From positions 62,001 to 126,000 of the forward strand of contig NZ_KZ819076.1 in NCBI RefSeq assembly GCF_003115855.1: DNA of 64,000 nucleotides, in the 5' to 3' direction. This stretch comes from Brenneria corticis (GTDB lineage: Bacteria > Pseudomonadota > Gammaproteobacteria > Enterobacterales > Enterobacteriaceae). The stretch's first letter is position 1. Every line of letters starts with the position of its first letter. This document shows positions 35,684-44,548 of this stretch, piece after piece. The notes below the pieces were generated by a model. The model had not been told where the DNA came from. It did not search any database and worked only from the letters and a program-made list of their open reading frames with translations. The position numbers and the translations under genes were made by a program.

Positions 35684-37159
35684 TTATTGCGGATTCTGCC
35701 GCAGCCAGCGATCCAGGCGGATGATGGCCAGCACGTAAATCGGGAATACCGACAGCAGCGACGGCAGGTGCAGAGACTCGTCGGCGCCGTGCGGGTAACC
35801 GTGCCCGTCCGGCAGAAAGTCCGGAATTCGCTTCTCGGTTCGGGCATAGCCGGGTCCGAAGGTGATGCCGCGCGGCAGCACTTTCGAATGGGTGGCGCCG
35901 CCCATCGCGTAGGGGGCTTCATCGCCGGCGCGGATCGCCTGATAGCTTTGCTGCAGGATCTGTACGCGCGGATCGTCCTCTTCGATGTAAAAAGGCGGCG
36001 CGTCTTTCCACGTCAGCAGTCGGATCCCATGCGGCAGCAGATTGCGTTCCAGCGCGGCGAGCAGGCTTTCCGCGTTTTGCGTCACCGGATAGCGAATATC
36101 CAGCGAGACCTGCAGGGCGCGCTCGTGCGGATGAGGGCGCCAAATCCCGGCGTTAAACGTCAGCTTGCCGGACGGCCCATCTTCAAAGGCGATGCCGATC
36201 TTTTCACCGTAAGGCGATGCCAGCGCCTGTTCAAAAAACGCCGCCGCCTGCCGGTCGAGATCTTTCAGCAGGCGCGCCTCCAGCAGAGCGGAAAACAGCA
36301 CCCGCGCGGCGCTGAGCGTGCCTTCGGGGAAGGCGGCGTGGCCGGCGATGCCCTGCGCCTCCACCCACAGCCCGTCGTCTTTGGGCGTAGTCCGGATGCG
36401 GCCCTGCGCCAGCCCGGCAAGCTGCGACAGCCGTTCGCCGGCCGTCTTTTGATCGACGCCGGTCAGAAGCAGGCCGGCGCGTTCCGGCACGCTGTTGCCG
36501 GCGATCCCGGCGGAAAAATTCGCCAGTTGCTCGCCCACCGGGACGTTCAGCGTCAGGGTAAGCTGCCCTTTCTGGGCGTAATTGACCGGAAAACGTCCGT
36601 CGGTCACGATGGAGATCGCCGGAACCGGCGCGTTCTGCGCATACCAGCTCAGATCTTCCATGCCGGTCTCTTCCGCCAGACCGTAGATAACGCGCAGATT
36701 GTGCGACAGCGGGATCCCCAGATCGCGGATCAGGCGCAGCAGATAGAGATCCACCACGGCGGGGCCTTTGTTATCCGCCACGCCGCGGCCGATCAGAAAC
36801 TCGCCTTTGCGAGTGACGTCAAACGGCGGATAGACCCAGTTTTCCCCCTCCGGCACCACGTCCAGATGGCTGGCCAGCCCGATCTCCTGCGGGTGGTCGC
36901 CGTAAATAATCGAACCGGCGTATCCCTGATGGGTTTCGGTATGAAATCCCAGTTCGCGGGCGCGGTTAAGCGCCAGATCCAGCACCTGGGCGCAGGTCGG
37001 CCCGAAAGGCGCGCCGTCGGCGGCCTGATCCGCCCGGCTGATGCTGGGAATGCGCACCCAGGCGGTCAAATCGTCGAGCAGTTCCTGCCGATGTTGCGCC
37101 ACCCACTCATCGATGCGGGACAGCCACTGCTGCTCTTGTTGATTCAGGGATGTAGACAT
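35684..37159 (-). CDS. M20 family dipeptidase
   Basis: 491-residue zinc aminoacyl-peptidase of the M20 family, PepV/carnosinase-like. Metal ligands and catalytic residues are visible: LASHLDVVPEGENW (first His/Asp), GRGVADNKGP (bridging Asp), GLAEETGMED (catalytic Glu and metal Glu), TDGRFPV. The inserted dimerisation domain occupies the middle. No signal peptide, so it acts in the cytoplasm. Placed inside a peptide importer operon, between permease and ATPase genes, it likely hydrolyses the imported peptides. Confidence 0.88.
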   Translation of the reverse strand: MSTSLNQQEQQWLSRIDEWVAQHRQELLDDLTAWVRIPSISRADQAADGAPFGPTCAQVLDLALNRARELGFHTETHQGYAGSIIYGDHPQEIGLASHLDVVPEGENWVYPPFDVTRKGEFLIGRGVADNKGPAVVDLYLLRLIRDLGIPLSHNLRVIYGLAEETGMEDLSWYAQNAPVPAISIVTDGRFPVNYAQKGQLTLTLNVPVGEQLANFSAGIAGNSVPERAGLLLTGVDQKTAGERLSQLAGLAQGRIRTTPKDDGLWVEAQGIAGHAAFPEGTLSAARVLFSALLEARLLKDLDRQAAAFFEQALASPYGEKIGIAFEDGPSGKLTFNAGIWRPHPHERALQVSLDIRYPVTQNAESLLAALERNLLPHGIRLLTWKDAPPFYIEEDDPRVQILQQSYQAIRAGDEAPYAMGGATHSKVLPRGITFGPGYARTEKRIPDFLPDGHGYPHGADESLHLPSLLSVFPIYVLAIIRLDRWLRQNPQ

Positions 37160-37189
37160 ATCGCCTCCGTTATTCCGGTTATGTAACGA

Positions 37190-38074
37190 CTAGGCTGGCG
37201 GCGAGGATGGATCGAACGCCTGCTTCAGCGCGTCGCCGATAAAATTGATGGACAGCACCATAACAAATACCATTACCCCCGGCGGCAGCCACAGCCACCA
37301 GGCGTTGCCCAGCACCCGCATGCTTTGCGCCGCCGACAGCATATTGCCCCAGCTTGCCGTCGGCTGTTTCACCCCCAGCCCGAGAAAGCTGAGCGCCGCT
37401 TCGGCCAGAATGCCGGTGGCGATGGCCAGCGTGGCGTAGACAATCACCGGCCCCAGCGCGTTAGGCAGCAAATGGCGGAAAATAATGCGCCCGTGCCCGA
37501 CCGCCATGACCCGGGCGGCGTCCACATACTCCTGGCGGGATAAAGAGAGAAACTCGGCGCGCACCAGACGGGCGATGCCGGTCCAGTTCAGTACGCCGAT
37601 AATCACCACCACGTTCCAGGTGCTGGCGCCGAGGATCCCCGCCAGCGTGATGGCGATGGCGTAAAAGGGAAAGCACATGACGATGTCGGTAAAGCGCATA
37701 ATGGCGGCGTCGATCCCTTTGCCGAAGTAGCCGGCGATCCCGCCCAGCGTCACGCCGATGGTGAGCTGCAACAGCGTGGCGCTGAACGCCACCAGCACCG
37801 ACACCTGTCCGCCGTAGATCAGACGGGTAAACAGATCGCGTCCCAGTTCGTCGGTGCCCAGCCAATGGCGGGCGGAGGGCGGCGATTCGATCTGCGCCAG
37901 ATCGATATGATTGGGATCCAGCGGGCTGACCAGTGGAACGACGATCACCAGCAGCACGATCAGACTCAGCACCACCAGCCCGATCACTCCGGGACGATGC
38001 CGGCGGAAGCGCCGCCACATCACATTGCCCGCGGGCTGCGCCGCGCCGGCCAGCGGAGGAAAAACGTTGCTCAT
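37190..38074 (-). CDS. Peptide ABC transporter permease (DppC-like)
   Basis: 294-residue inner-membrane permease. N-terminal DppC-type segment, one membrane helix, periplasmic loop (GTDELGRDLFTRLIYGGQVS is the family marker), then about five helices. The EAA coupling loop reads EYVDAARVMAVGHGRIIFRH. Its start overlaps the end of the upstream permease gene by four bases, so the two are translationally coupled. Confidence 0.92.
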   Translation of the reverse strand: MSNVFPPLAGAAQPAGNVMWRRFRRHRPGVIGLVVLSLIVLLVIVVPLVSPLDPNHIDLAQIESPPSARHWLGTDELGRDLFTRLIYGGQVSVLVAFSATLLQLTIGVTLGGIAGYFGKGIDAAIMRFTDIVMCFPFYAIAITLAGILGASTWNVVVIIGVLNWTGIARLVRAEFLSLSRQEYVDAARVMAVGHGRIIFRHLLPNALGPVIVYATLAIATGILAEAALSFLGLGVKQPTASWGNMLSAAQSMRVLGNAWWLWLPPGVMVFVMVLSINFIGDALKQAFDPSSPPA

Positions 38075-39039
38075 GATACGTACCTCACTCGCGGATCGAC
38101 CAGCGCGTAAAGCATATCGGCCAGCAGGTTGGCCAGCAGCGTCAGCAACGCCAGCAGCATAATGATGCCCATCAGCAGGTTGTAGTCGCGGTTCAACACC
38201 GCTTCATAGTTGAGGCGGCCGATCCCCGGCCAGGAAAACACGGTTTCGGTCATCAGCGCGCCGGAAAACAGCACCGGAATTTCCAGCGACAGAATGGTGA
38301 TCATCGGCTTGGCGGCGTTTTTCAGCGCGTGTTGCCAAATGATGCGGCGCCGCGACAGTCCTTTGGCGTACAGGGTGCGGATAAAGTCCTGATCGATAAT
38401 CCCCAGCATGCTGCTGCGCAGGTATTTGATAAACACGGCGCTGTTCATCAGCCCGAGCACCAGCGCCGGCAGCGCCAGATGACGCAGCACGTCCAGCGCG
38501 TAATCGATCCCCTGCAGGGAGTGGCCGAGGGTGACTTTGCCGGAAACCGGCAGCCAGCGCAGATCGACCGCGAAGATTTTGATCAACACCAGCCCGAAAA
38601 AGAACGACGGGATGGAGAAAAATACAAAGCTCAGGGAGACGGCGAGGGTGTCCAGCGGCGAATTGCGGTGCAGGGCGGCAAGTATGCCCACCGGCACCGC
38701 CACCAGCAGCGAGATGGTCAGCGCCGCCCCGGCCAGCAGCAGGGTATTGCCGAGCCGGCCGGCGATCACCTCGCTCACCTGGGCGCGGTAGTGCAGCGAG
38801 AAGCCGAAATCCCCTTGCACGATGCGCGCTAACCATTTGAGGTATTTAAGATAAAGGGGATCGTAATAGCCGACTTTCTGCAACAGCGCCTCTTTTACCG
38901 CCGGCGGGGCGCTGGGGTCGATCATCAACGCATAGGGATCGCCGGGTTGCAGATTGATCAGCAGAAAAACCAGCAGCGAGATCCCCAGGGCAATCGGCAG
39001 CACCAGCAGCAGGCGGCGGGCGAAATAAGCGAGCAACAT
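38071..39039 (-). CDS. Peptide ABC transporter permease (DppB-like)
   Basis: 322-residue permease. N-terminal helix followed by a periplasmic stretch (NLQPGDPYALMIDPSAPP), then five or so helices. EAA-type loop at DFIRTLYAKGLSRRRIIWQH. It pairs with the DppC-like subunit encoded next and with the substrate-binding protein encoded 52 bp upstream. Confidence 0.92.
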   Translation of the reverse strand: MLLAYFARRLLLVLPIALGISLLVFLLINLQPGDPYALMIDPSAPPAVKEALLQKVGYYDPLYLKYLKWLARIVQGDFGFSLHYRAQVSEVIAGRLGNTLLLAGAALTISLLVAVPVGILAALHRNSPLDTLAVSLSFVFFSIPSFFFGLVLIKIFAVDLRWLPVSGKVTLGHSLQGIDYALDVLRHLALPALVLGLMNSAVFIKYLRSSMLGIIDQDFIRTLYAKGLSRRRIIWQHALKNAAKPMITILSLEIPVLFSGALMTETVFSWPGIGRLNYEAVLNRDYNLLMGIIMLLALLTLLANLLADMLYALVDPRVRYVS

Positions 39040-39091
39040 CAGGCTACGGCGCTTCTTGTCGACGCCGGTACAGGGCCGGAACGGTTTGGCG

Positions 39092-40723
39092 TCATGGGGC
39101 GACAGTCCACTGATTCACCCGGCTAAAGGCCTCATACGCGTAGGGCTGGTACTGGCTAATCCGCGGATTGACCGCATAGCCGACGCTGGGAATATAGAGC
39201 CAGGTGAGAATGGCCAGTTCGTTCTGGCGCTGAGCCCATTGGTGCAATAACTGATTGCGCGCGCCGCTTTCCACCGTGCGATTGGCTTCATCCCCCAGTT
39301 GGGTAAGCCGCTCGTCGCTGAAGCGCTCCCACCAGTAATCATTGCGGTACTGCCCCGGCCGGAACATGCCGCCCATCAGCAGCAGCTGATAGGGCGTCTG
39401 CGGGTTTTGCAAAATGGCCAGGGTGGAGTTGAAGTCCCCGACGATGATATTGACGTCGATGCCGATTCGTTTCAGATCCTGCTGAATAATCGCCGCCGAC
39501 TGCTCGCGCGTGCGGTTGCCGGTGGGCACGTGCAGCGTCAGGGCCAGGCGCTTGCCGTCTTTGACGCGGATGCCGTCGCCGCCCGCGACCCAGCCCGCCT
39601 GTTCGAGCAGCGCGGAGGCCTTTTCCACCGAGTAGGGATACTCGTTAAGCTGCGGCGGGTAGGCGGGATCCTGCGGGTGGATCTTGGCGTTAAATAGCTG
39701 ACCGTTGCCGAACAGCAGATGATCGATAATGCCCTGGCGGTTGATGCCGTAAATCAGCGCCTGCCGCACGCGGGTATCGGCCAGGATGGGATCCTGATGA
39801 TTAACCGAGATGTACTGGCCGCTGGTGCCGTTCTGCACAATCAGGTTGATGCCCGCGTCCTGGTAGAGTTTTAAATCCGTCGGGTTAAACGAGGAAAGCT
39901 CGACGATATCCAGCTCGCCGTTAATCAGTTCCGACTGGGCGGTGTCGCGATTGCTGACCTTGAAGATCAGCCGTTCGGTCTTGGGCGCGCCCTTGAAATA
40001 GTCGTCGTTGCGCACCAGCTCAACGTATTGATCCGGCACGAAACGCGTCACTTTATACGGCCCGGTTCCCACCGGATTGTTCAGCAGGGCTGTGGCGCTG
40101 CTCCATTCGGCGATCGGGGTCTTTTCCCAGATATGCTTCGCCAGCACCGGGCGGTCGGCAAAATAGGAGAGCGCCGAGGCATAGGGCGTGGTAAAGGTGA
40201 AGCTCACCGTGCGATCGTCAATGACCTTGATGCCGCTGACGGCGTCGGCGTTGCCTTCATGGTACGCTTTGAATCCCTCGAGCTGGGTGGCGAATTCCGG
40301 CGTATCCGCCGGCCAGTGCGCATCGGCGGTGGACTGATAGGTAAACGCCACGTCCCGGGCGGTGAAGGGTTGACCGTCATGCCACTTCACGCCGTCACGA
40401 AGATGAAACGTCAGGGTTCTGCCGTCCGGCGAATATTCATAGCGTGAGGCCAGCGACGGCGTGAATTCCTGCTGCGGGCTGAATTCCACCAGCCGGTCGA
40501 AAGAGACGAAAATGACCGCGCGATCGTAATCGCCGAAGTAAAGTTCAGGATGAAAATTCCCGCTGGGCGAAGACCACAGTGCGTAGCGAATGGTGGAGGG
40601 TGAAGCGCCGCCGGCGGTATCGGCGCTATCGCAGCCGGCAAGCAGAAATAAGGAAAACGCGACGACGGCCAGCTTTTTTATTGCGCGGAACGGGCTGGTG
40701 GAAAGTACAGCGGAAGCGGGCAT
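39092..40723 (-). CDS. Peptide ABC transporter substrate-binding lipoprotein
   Basis: Family 5 (SBP_bac_5) binding protein, 543 residues from the ATG at 40723 (AGGA 13 bases upstream; an in-frame TTG at 40744 is unlikely). Type II signal with lipobox LAGC around residue 31, so it is lipid-anchored, unlike E. coli DppA/OppA. Typical segments: LVEFSPQQEFTPSLASRYEY, DGRTLTFHLRDGVKWHDGQP, VGTGPYKVTRFVPDQYVEL, GINRQGIIDHLLFG. First gene of the operon; captures the peptides. Confidence 0.92.
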   Translation of the reverse strand: MPASAVLSTSPFRAIKKLAVVAFSLFLLAGCDSADTAGGASPSTIRYALWSSPSGNFHPELYFGDYDRAVIFVSFDRLVEFSPQQEFTPSLASRYEYSPDGRTLTFHLRDGVKWHDGQPFTARDVAFTYQSTADAHWPADTPEFATQLEGFKAYHEGNADAVSGIKVIDDRTVSFTFTTPYASALSYFADRPVLAKHIWEKTPIAEWSSATALLNNPVGTGPYKVTRFVPDQYVELVRNDDYFKGAPKTERLIFKVSNRDTAQSELINGELDIVELSSFNPTDLKLYQDAGINLIVQNGTSGQYISVNHQDPILADTRVRQALIYGINRQGIIDHLLFGNGQLFNAKIHPQDPAYPPQLNEYPYSVEKASALLEQAGWVAGGDGIRVKDGKRLALTLHVPTGNRTREQSAAIIQQDLKRIGIDVNIIVGDFNSTLAILQNPQTPYQLLLMGGMFRPGQYRNDYWWERFSDERLTQLGDEANRTVESGARNQLLHQWAQRQNELAILTWLYIPSVGYAVNPRISQYQPYAYEAFSRVNQWTVAP

Positions 40724-40965
40724 GTTAATTTCATCCTGAATCAAGAAATGGTAGTCTGGTACGTCAGGTTTTCTCCGCGCCTTGCCTGTTGCGCGGCTGT
40801 CGTCGAAACCGTTCAGGTAAATATAAAGTAAAGAAAATGATGGGGTTAGCTCAATTCCAGATTACGTTATGAAAAATAAACATACCCTTCGTTTGACGGC
40901 GTCGGCAGGTAAGCGGTTTTATTTTTTTCAGGTTAATCAGCGACGCCGGGAGCGGAGAGGCAGCG

Positions 40966-41652
40966 ATGCAGTTTCATATTATTTTGGTTGAACCCGCGCG
41001 GGCTGAAAATGTGGGCGCCGCCGCCAGGGCGATGAAAACCATGGGATTCGGCGGGCTGCGGATCGTCGGCGGCAATATTCATCAGGATCCGGCGGCGCGG
41101 CGCGTCGCCCATGGTTCCGGCGATATTCTGGATGCGGCGACCACCTTCCCTACGCTGGCCCATGCGTTGACGGATATTGATTTTACCGTTGCGGCCACGG
41201 CGCGCAGCCGCGCCAGATTCCGTTATTACTGCACCCCCGCCGAACTGCTGGGGGTGATGCGGGAAAAACAGCACTGGGTGGGAACGGCGGCGCTGGTTTT
41301 CGGGCGGGAAGATTCCGGTCTGACCAATGAAGAGCTCGAACTGGCGGACATTTTAACCGGCGTGCCGATGAAGGCGGATTATCCCTCCCTCAACCTCGGT
41401 CAGGCGGTGATGGTGTACTGCTACCAGCTGGCGGAACTGATGCAGGTGAAACCCGACGCCGCCGTCGCGCCGCAGGAGGGACAACTGTCGGCGCTACGTC
41501 AACGGTTGGAGCGGCTGTTAATCAATCTGGCGGTGGAGGACGATGAAAAGCTGCGCGACTGGATCCATCAGCGGTTGGGGCGGTTGGAGCGGCGGGACAC
41601 GGCAATGCTGCATATGTTGCTGCATGACATCGAGAAAACCATATCGAAATAA
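40966..41652 (+). CDS. yjtD: TrmJ/LasT-like RNA methyltransferase YjtD
   Basis: SpoU-class (SPOUT) methyltransferase, 228 residues, the E. coli length; target RNA not firmly known. N-terminal VEPARAENVGAAARAMKTMG, central ARSRARFRYY and LVFGREDSGLTNEEL, C-terminal YPSLNLGQAVMVYCYQLAEL contain the AdoMet knot. GGAGAGG precedes the ATG. Lies between arcA and thrL as in E. coli. Confidence 0.93.
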   Translation: MQFHIILVEPARAENVGAAARAMKTMGFGGLRIVGGNIHQDPAARRVAHGSGDILDAATTFPTLAHALTDIDFTVAATARSRARFRYYCTPAELLGVMREKQHWVGTAALVFGREDSGLTNEELELADILTGVPMKADYPSLNLGQAVMVYCYQLAELMQVKPDAAVAPQEGQLSALRQRLERLLINLAVEDDEKLRDWIHQRLGRLERRDTAMLHMLLHDIEKTISK

Positions 41653-41792
41653 AAAGTTTATCAATGATTCTTTTGCAGTTAAATGTATTAGCTTTTCTAT
41701 TTTTGTGAATAATTATCTTTGCAGATAACCTTTTCGTAGAGTATTCAACGTTTGTCGCTGGCCGTCCGCCGCGATGAAAAAAAAGAAATCCG

Positions 41793-41821
41793 TTGACTTC
41801 AAGGGGCGATTGCCCTAACTA
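41793..41821 (+). promoter_or_regulatory. thr operon promoter
   Basis: TTGACT (41793-41798) and TAACTA (41816-41821) are separated by 17 bp, 43 bp before the thrL ATG. The position fits the E. coli thr promoter. Confidence 0.65.
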
Positions 41822-41863
41822 ATAGGGTCATCGGATTTAAATTTACCAAGACAAGATTTTATC

Positions 41864-41932
41864 ATGCGCCATATCAGCCCGATCACCACGATTATTACCA
41901 TCACCATTACAACCAGTAACGGTGCGGGCTGA
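41864..41932 (+). CDS. thrL: thr operon leader peptide
   Basis: 22-codon leader, MRHISPITTIITITITTSNG followed by AG, with six Thr and six Ile codons among 22. Ribosome stalling at these codons when threonyl- or isoleucyl-tRNA is scarce prevents the downstream terminator hairpin from forming. The E. coli leader has 21 residues and the same character, also ending GNGAG. Confidence 0.95.
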   Translation: MRHISPITTIITITITTSNGAG

Positions 41933-41955
41933 CGCATACAGAAGAATCGAAAAAA

Positions 41956-41984
41956 GCCCGCACCGAATAGTGCGGGCTTTTTTT
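41956..41984 (+). terminator. thr operon attenuator
   Basis: GCCCGCAC-CGAATA-GTGCGGGC (41956-41977) followed by seven T. An A-run precedes the stem. The end of thrL (GGTGCGGGCTGA) can pair with the left arm as the antiterminator/protector segment, as in E. coli. Confidence 0.92.
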
Positions 41985-42024
41985 ATGGCGGACTTTTTGT
42001 GTCCGCCGCACCTTAAGCCGCGGT

Positions 42025-42056
42025 AAGCGGCGTTCAAAAACGCTCCCGGCGTTTTT
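42025..42056 (+). terminator. Second terminator-like hairpin in the thrA leader
   Basis: AAAAACGC-TCCCG-GCGTTTTT (42036-42056) is a perfect 8-bp stem ending in five T, placed after the attenuator and 30 bases before the thrA ATG. With its left flank AAGCGGCGTT it is almost identical to the fbp/ruvX terminator at 1035-1067 (two differences in about 31 bases). Confidence 0.6.
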
Positions 42057-42086
42057 GTCGATGGAAATTCAGGAGAAAAGATAAAA

Positions 42087-44546
42087 ATGCGAGTGTTGAA
42101 ATTTGGCGGGACTTCGGTGGCGAACGCGGAGCGATTTATACGCGTGGCCGACATTATCGAGAACAATGCGCGCCAGGGACAGGTTGCCACCGTCCTGTCG
42201 GCGCCGGCGAAAATTACCAACCATCTGGTTGCGATGATTGATAAAACCGTCGCCGGACAGGATATTCTGCCTCATCTTAACGACGCCGAAACCATCTTCT
42301 CTTCCCTGCTGCAAGGTCTGGCGCAGTCTCAGCCGGGATTTGACGCTACCCGCCTGAAAGCGCTGGTGGATCAGGAATTTGCGCAGTTAAAACAGGTGCT
42401 GCACGGTATCTCCCTGCTGGGGCAGTGCCCCGACAGCGTGAACGCGTCCATTATCTGCCGCGGCGAAAAGCTCTCCATCGCCGTTATGGAAGCGGTGTTT
42501 CAGGCGCGCGGCTACGGGGTTTCCGTGATCAACCCGGTGGAAAAACTGCTGGCGCAGGGGCACTACCTTGAATCCACCGTCGATATCGCCGAATCCACCC
42601 GCCGCATCGCGGAAAGCGCCATCCCGAAAGAGCACGTGATCCTGATGGCCGGTTTCACCGCCGGTAATGAAAAAGGGGAGCTGGTGGTGCTGGGCCGCAA
42701 CGGTTCCGATTACTCCGCCGCGGTGCTGGCCGCCTGCCTGCGCGCCGACTGTTGCGAGATCTGGACGGACGTCGACGGCGTTTATACCTGCGATCCGCGC
42801 CAGGTGCCGGACGCCAGATTGCTGAAGTCGATGTCCTATCAGGAGGCGATGGAGCTATCCTACTTCGGCGCCAAAGTCCTCCACCCCAGAACCATCGCCC
42901 CCATCGCCCAGTTCCAGATTCCCTGCCTTATCAAAAACACCGAAAATCCACAGGCTCCCGGCACGCTGATCGGCCTGGACAGCACCGATACCCAATATCC
43001 GGTCAAAGGCATCACCAACCTGAACAATATGGCGATGTTCAATATTTCCGGGCCGGGCATGAAAGGGATGATCGGCATGGCGGCCCGCGTATTCGCGGCC
43101 ATGTCGCGGGCGGGCATCTCGGTGGTGCTGATTACCCAGTCCTCTTCGGAATACAGCATCAGCTTCTGCGTGCCGCAGAGCGAACTGGCCCGCACCAGAA
43201 AGACGCTGGAAGATGAATTTTATCTGGAATTGAAAGAGGGCGTGCTGGATCCGCTGGACGTGATGCAGCGTCTGGCCATCATTTCGGTGGTGGGCGACGG
43301 CATGCGCACGCTGCGCGGTTTGTCCGCCCGTTTATTCTCCGCGCTGGCCAGCGCCAACATCAATATCGTCGCCATCGCCCAGGGCTCGTCCGAGCGCTCC
43401 ATCTCCGTGGTGGTCAACAACGACGTGGCGACCACCGGCGTGCGCGTCGCGCACCAGATGCTGTTTAATACCGATCAGGTGATCGACGTGTTCGTCATCG
43501 GCGTCGGCGGGGTCGGCGGCGCGCTGCTGGAGCAGATCCATCGCCAGCAGCCGTGGCTGAAGCAGAAGCATATCGACCTGCGGGTGGTCGGCATCGCCAA
43601 TTCCAAAGCGCTGTTGACCAACGTCAACGGTATTGCGATGGACAGCTGGCGCGATGAGCTGGCGAAAGCCCGCGAGCCCTTTAATCTGGGGCGGCTGATC
43701 CGTCTGGTAAAAGAGTATCATCTGCTCAATCCGGTGATCGTGGACTGTACTTCCAGTCAGGCGGTGGCCGATCAATACGCCGATTTCCTGGCCGACGGCT
43801 TCCACGTGGTGACGCCGAACAAGAAAGCCAATACCGGGTCGATGAACTACTACCAGCAATTGCGCAGCGCGGCGGCGAAATCGCGCCGCCGCTTCCTGTA
43901 TGACACCAACGTGGGCGCCGGCCTGCCGGTTATCGAGAACCTGCAAAATCTGTTGAACGCCGGCGATGAGCTGATCCGCTTCACCGGCATCCTGTCCGGT
44001 TCGCTGTCGTTTATTTTCGGCAAGCTGGATGAGGGGCTGTCGCTGTCCGAAGCCACGCGCCAGGCGAAAGAAAAGGGCTACACCGAGCCCGATCCGCGCG
44101 ACGATCTGTCCGGTATGGACGTGGCGCGCAAGCTGCTGATCCTGGCGCGCGAAGCGGGTTATAAACTGGAGCTGGACGACATCGCGGTGGAATCCGCGCT
44201 GCCGGCCGGTTTTGACGCCTCCGGCGACGTGGCGAGCTTTATGAGCCGTTTGCCGTCGGTGGACGGCGAGTTCGCCAACCGCGTCGCCCAGGCGCGCGAT
44301 GAAGGTAAAGTGCTGCGCTATGTCGGCGTGATCGAAGAGGGGAACTGTAAGGTTCAGATTAGCGCGGTAGGCGGCAACGATCCGCTGTTTAAAGTTAAAG
44401 ACGGCGAAAATGCGCTGGCCTTCTACAGCCGTTACTATCAGCCGTTGCCATTGGTATTAAGGGGTTATGGCGCGGGGAATGATGTTACCGCAGCCGGCGT
44501 ATTCGCCGACTTGCTGCGAACCCTGTCATGGAAGTTGGGAGCTTGA
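42087..44546 (+). CDS. thrA: Bifunctional aspartokinase I / homoserine dehydrogenase I
   Basis: Catalyses the first and third steps of threonine synthesis and is inhibited by threonine. 819 residues (E. coli 820). Aspartokinase domain starts MRVLKFGGTSVANAERF; ACT regulatory region at about residues 310-460 (ISVVLITQSSSEYSIS, ASANINIVAIAQGSSERSIS); homoserine dehydrogenase domain from about 465 with NAD loop GVGGVGGALLEQI and catalytic region near KEKGYTEPDPRDDLSG. AGGAGAAAAG precedes the ATG. Confidence 0.98.
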   Translation: MRVLKFGGTSVANAERFIRVADIIENNARQGQVATVLSAPAKITNHLVAMIDKTVAGQDILPHLNDAETIFSSLLQGLAQSQPGFDATRLKALVDQEFAQLKQVLHGISLLGQCPDSVNASIICRGEKLSIAVMEAVFQARGYGVSVINPVEKLLAQGHYLESTVDIAESTRRIAESAIPKEHVILMAGFTAGNEKGELVVLGRNGSDYSAAVLAACLRADCCEIWTDVDGVYTCDPRQVPDARLLKSMSYQEAMELSYFGAKVLHPRTIAPIAQFQIPCLIKNTENPQAPGTLIGLDSTDTQYPVKGITNLNNMAMFNISGPGMKGMIGMAARVFAAMSRAGISVVLITQSSSEYSISFCVPQSELARTRKTLEDEFYLELKEGVLDPLDVMQRLAIISVVGDGMRTLRGLSARLFSALASANINIVAIAQGSSERSISVVVNNDVATTGVRVAHQMLFNTDQVIDVFVIGVGGVGGALLEQIHRQQPWLKQKHIDLRVVGIANSKALLTNVNGIAMDSWRDELAKAREPFNLGRLIRLVKEYHLLNPVIVDCTSSQAVADQYADFLADGFHVVTPNKKANTGSMNYYQQLRSAAAKSRRRFLYDTNVGAGLPVIENLQNLLNAGDELIRFTGILSGSLSFIFGKLDEGLSLSEATRQAKEKGYTEPDPRDDLSGMDVARKLLILAREAGYKLELDDIAVESALPAGFDASGDVASFMSRLPSVDGEFANRVAQARDEGKVLRYVGVIEEGNCKVQISAVGGNDPLFKVKDGENALAFYSRYYQPLPLVLRGYGAGNDVTAAGVFADLLRTLSWKLGA

Positions 44547-44548
44547 TT

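Noticed and set aside
35675..37186. 503-codon open frame opposite the M20 dipeptidase gene
   Set aside because: The minus-strand frame has all M20 motifs and fits the operon; the plus-strand frame has Arg/Gln-rich shadow composition.
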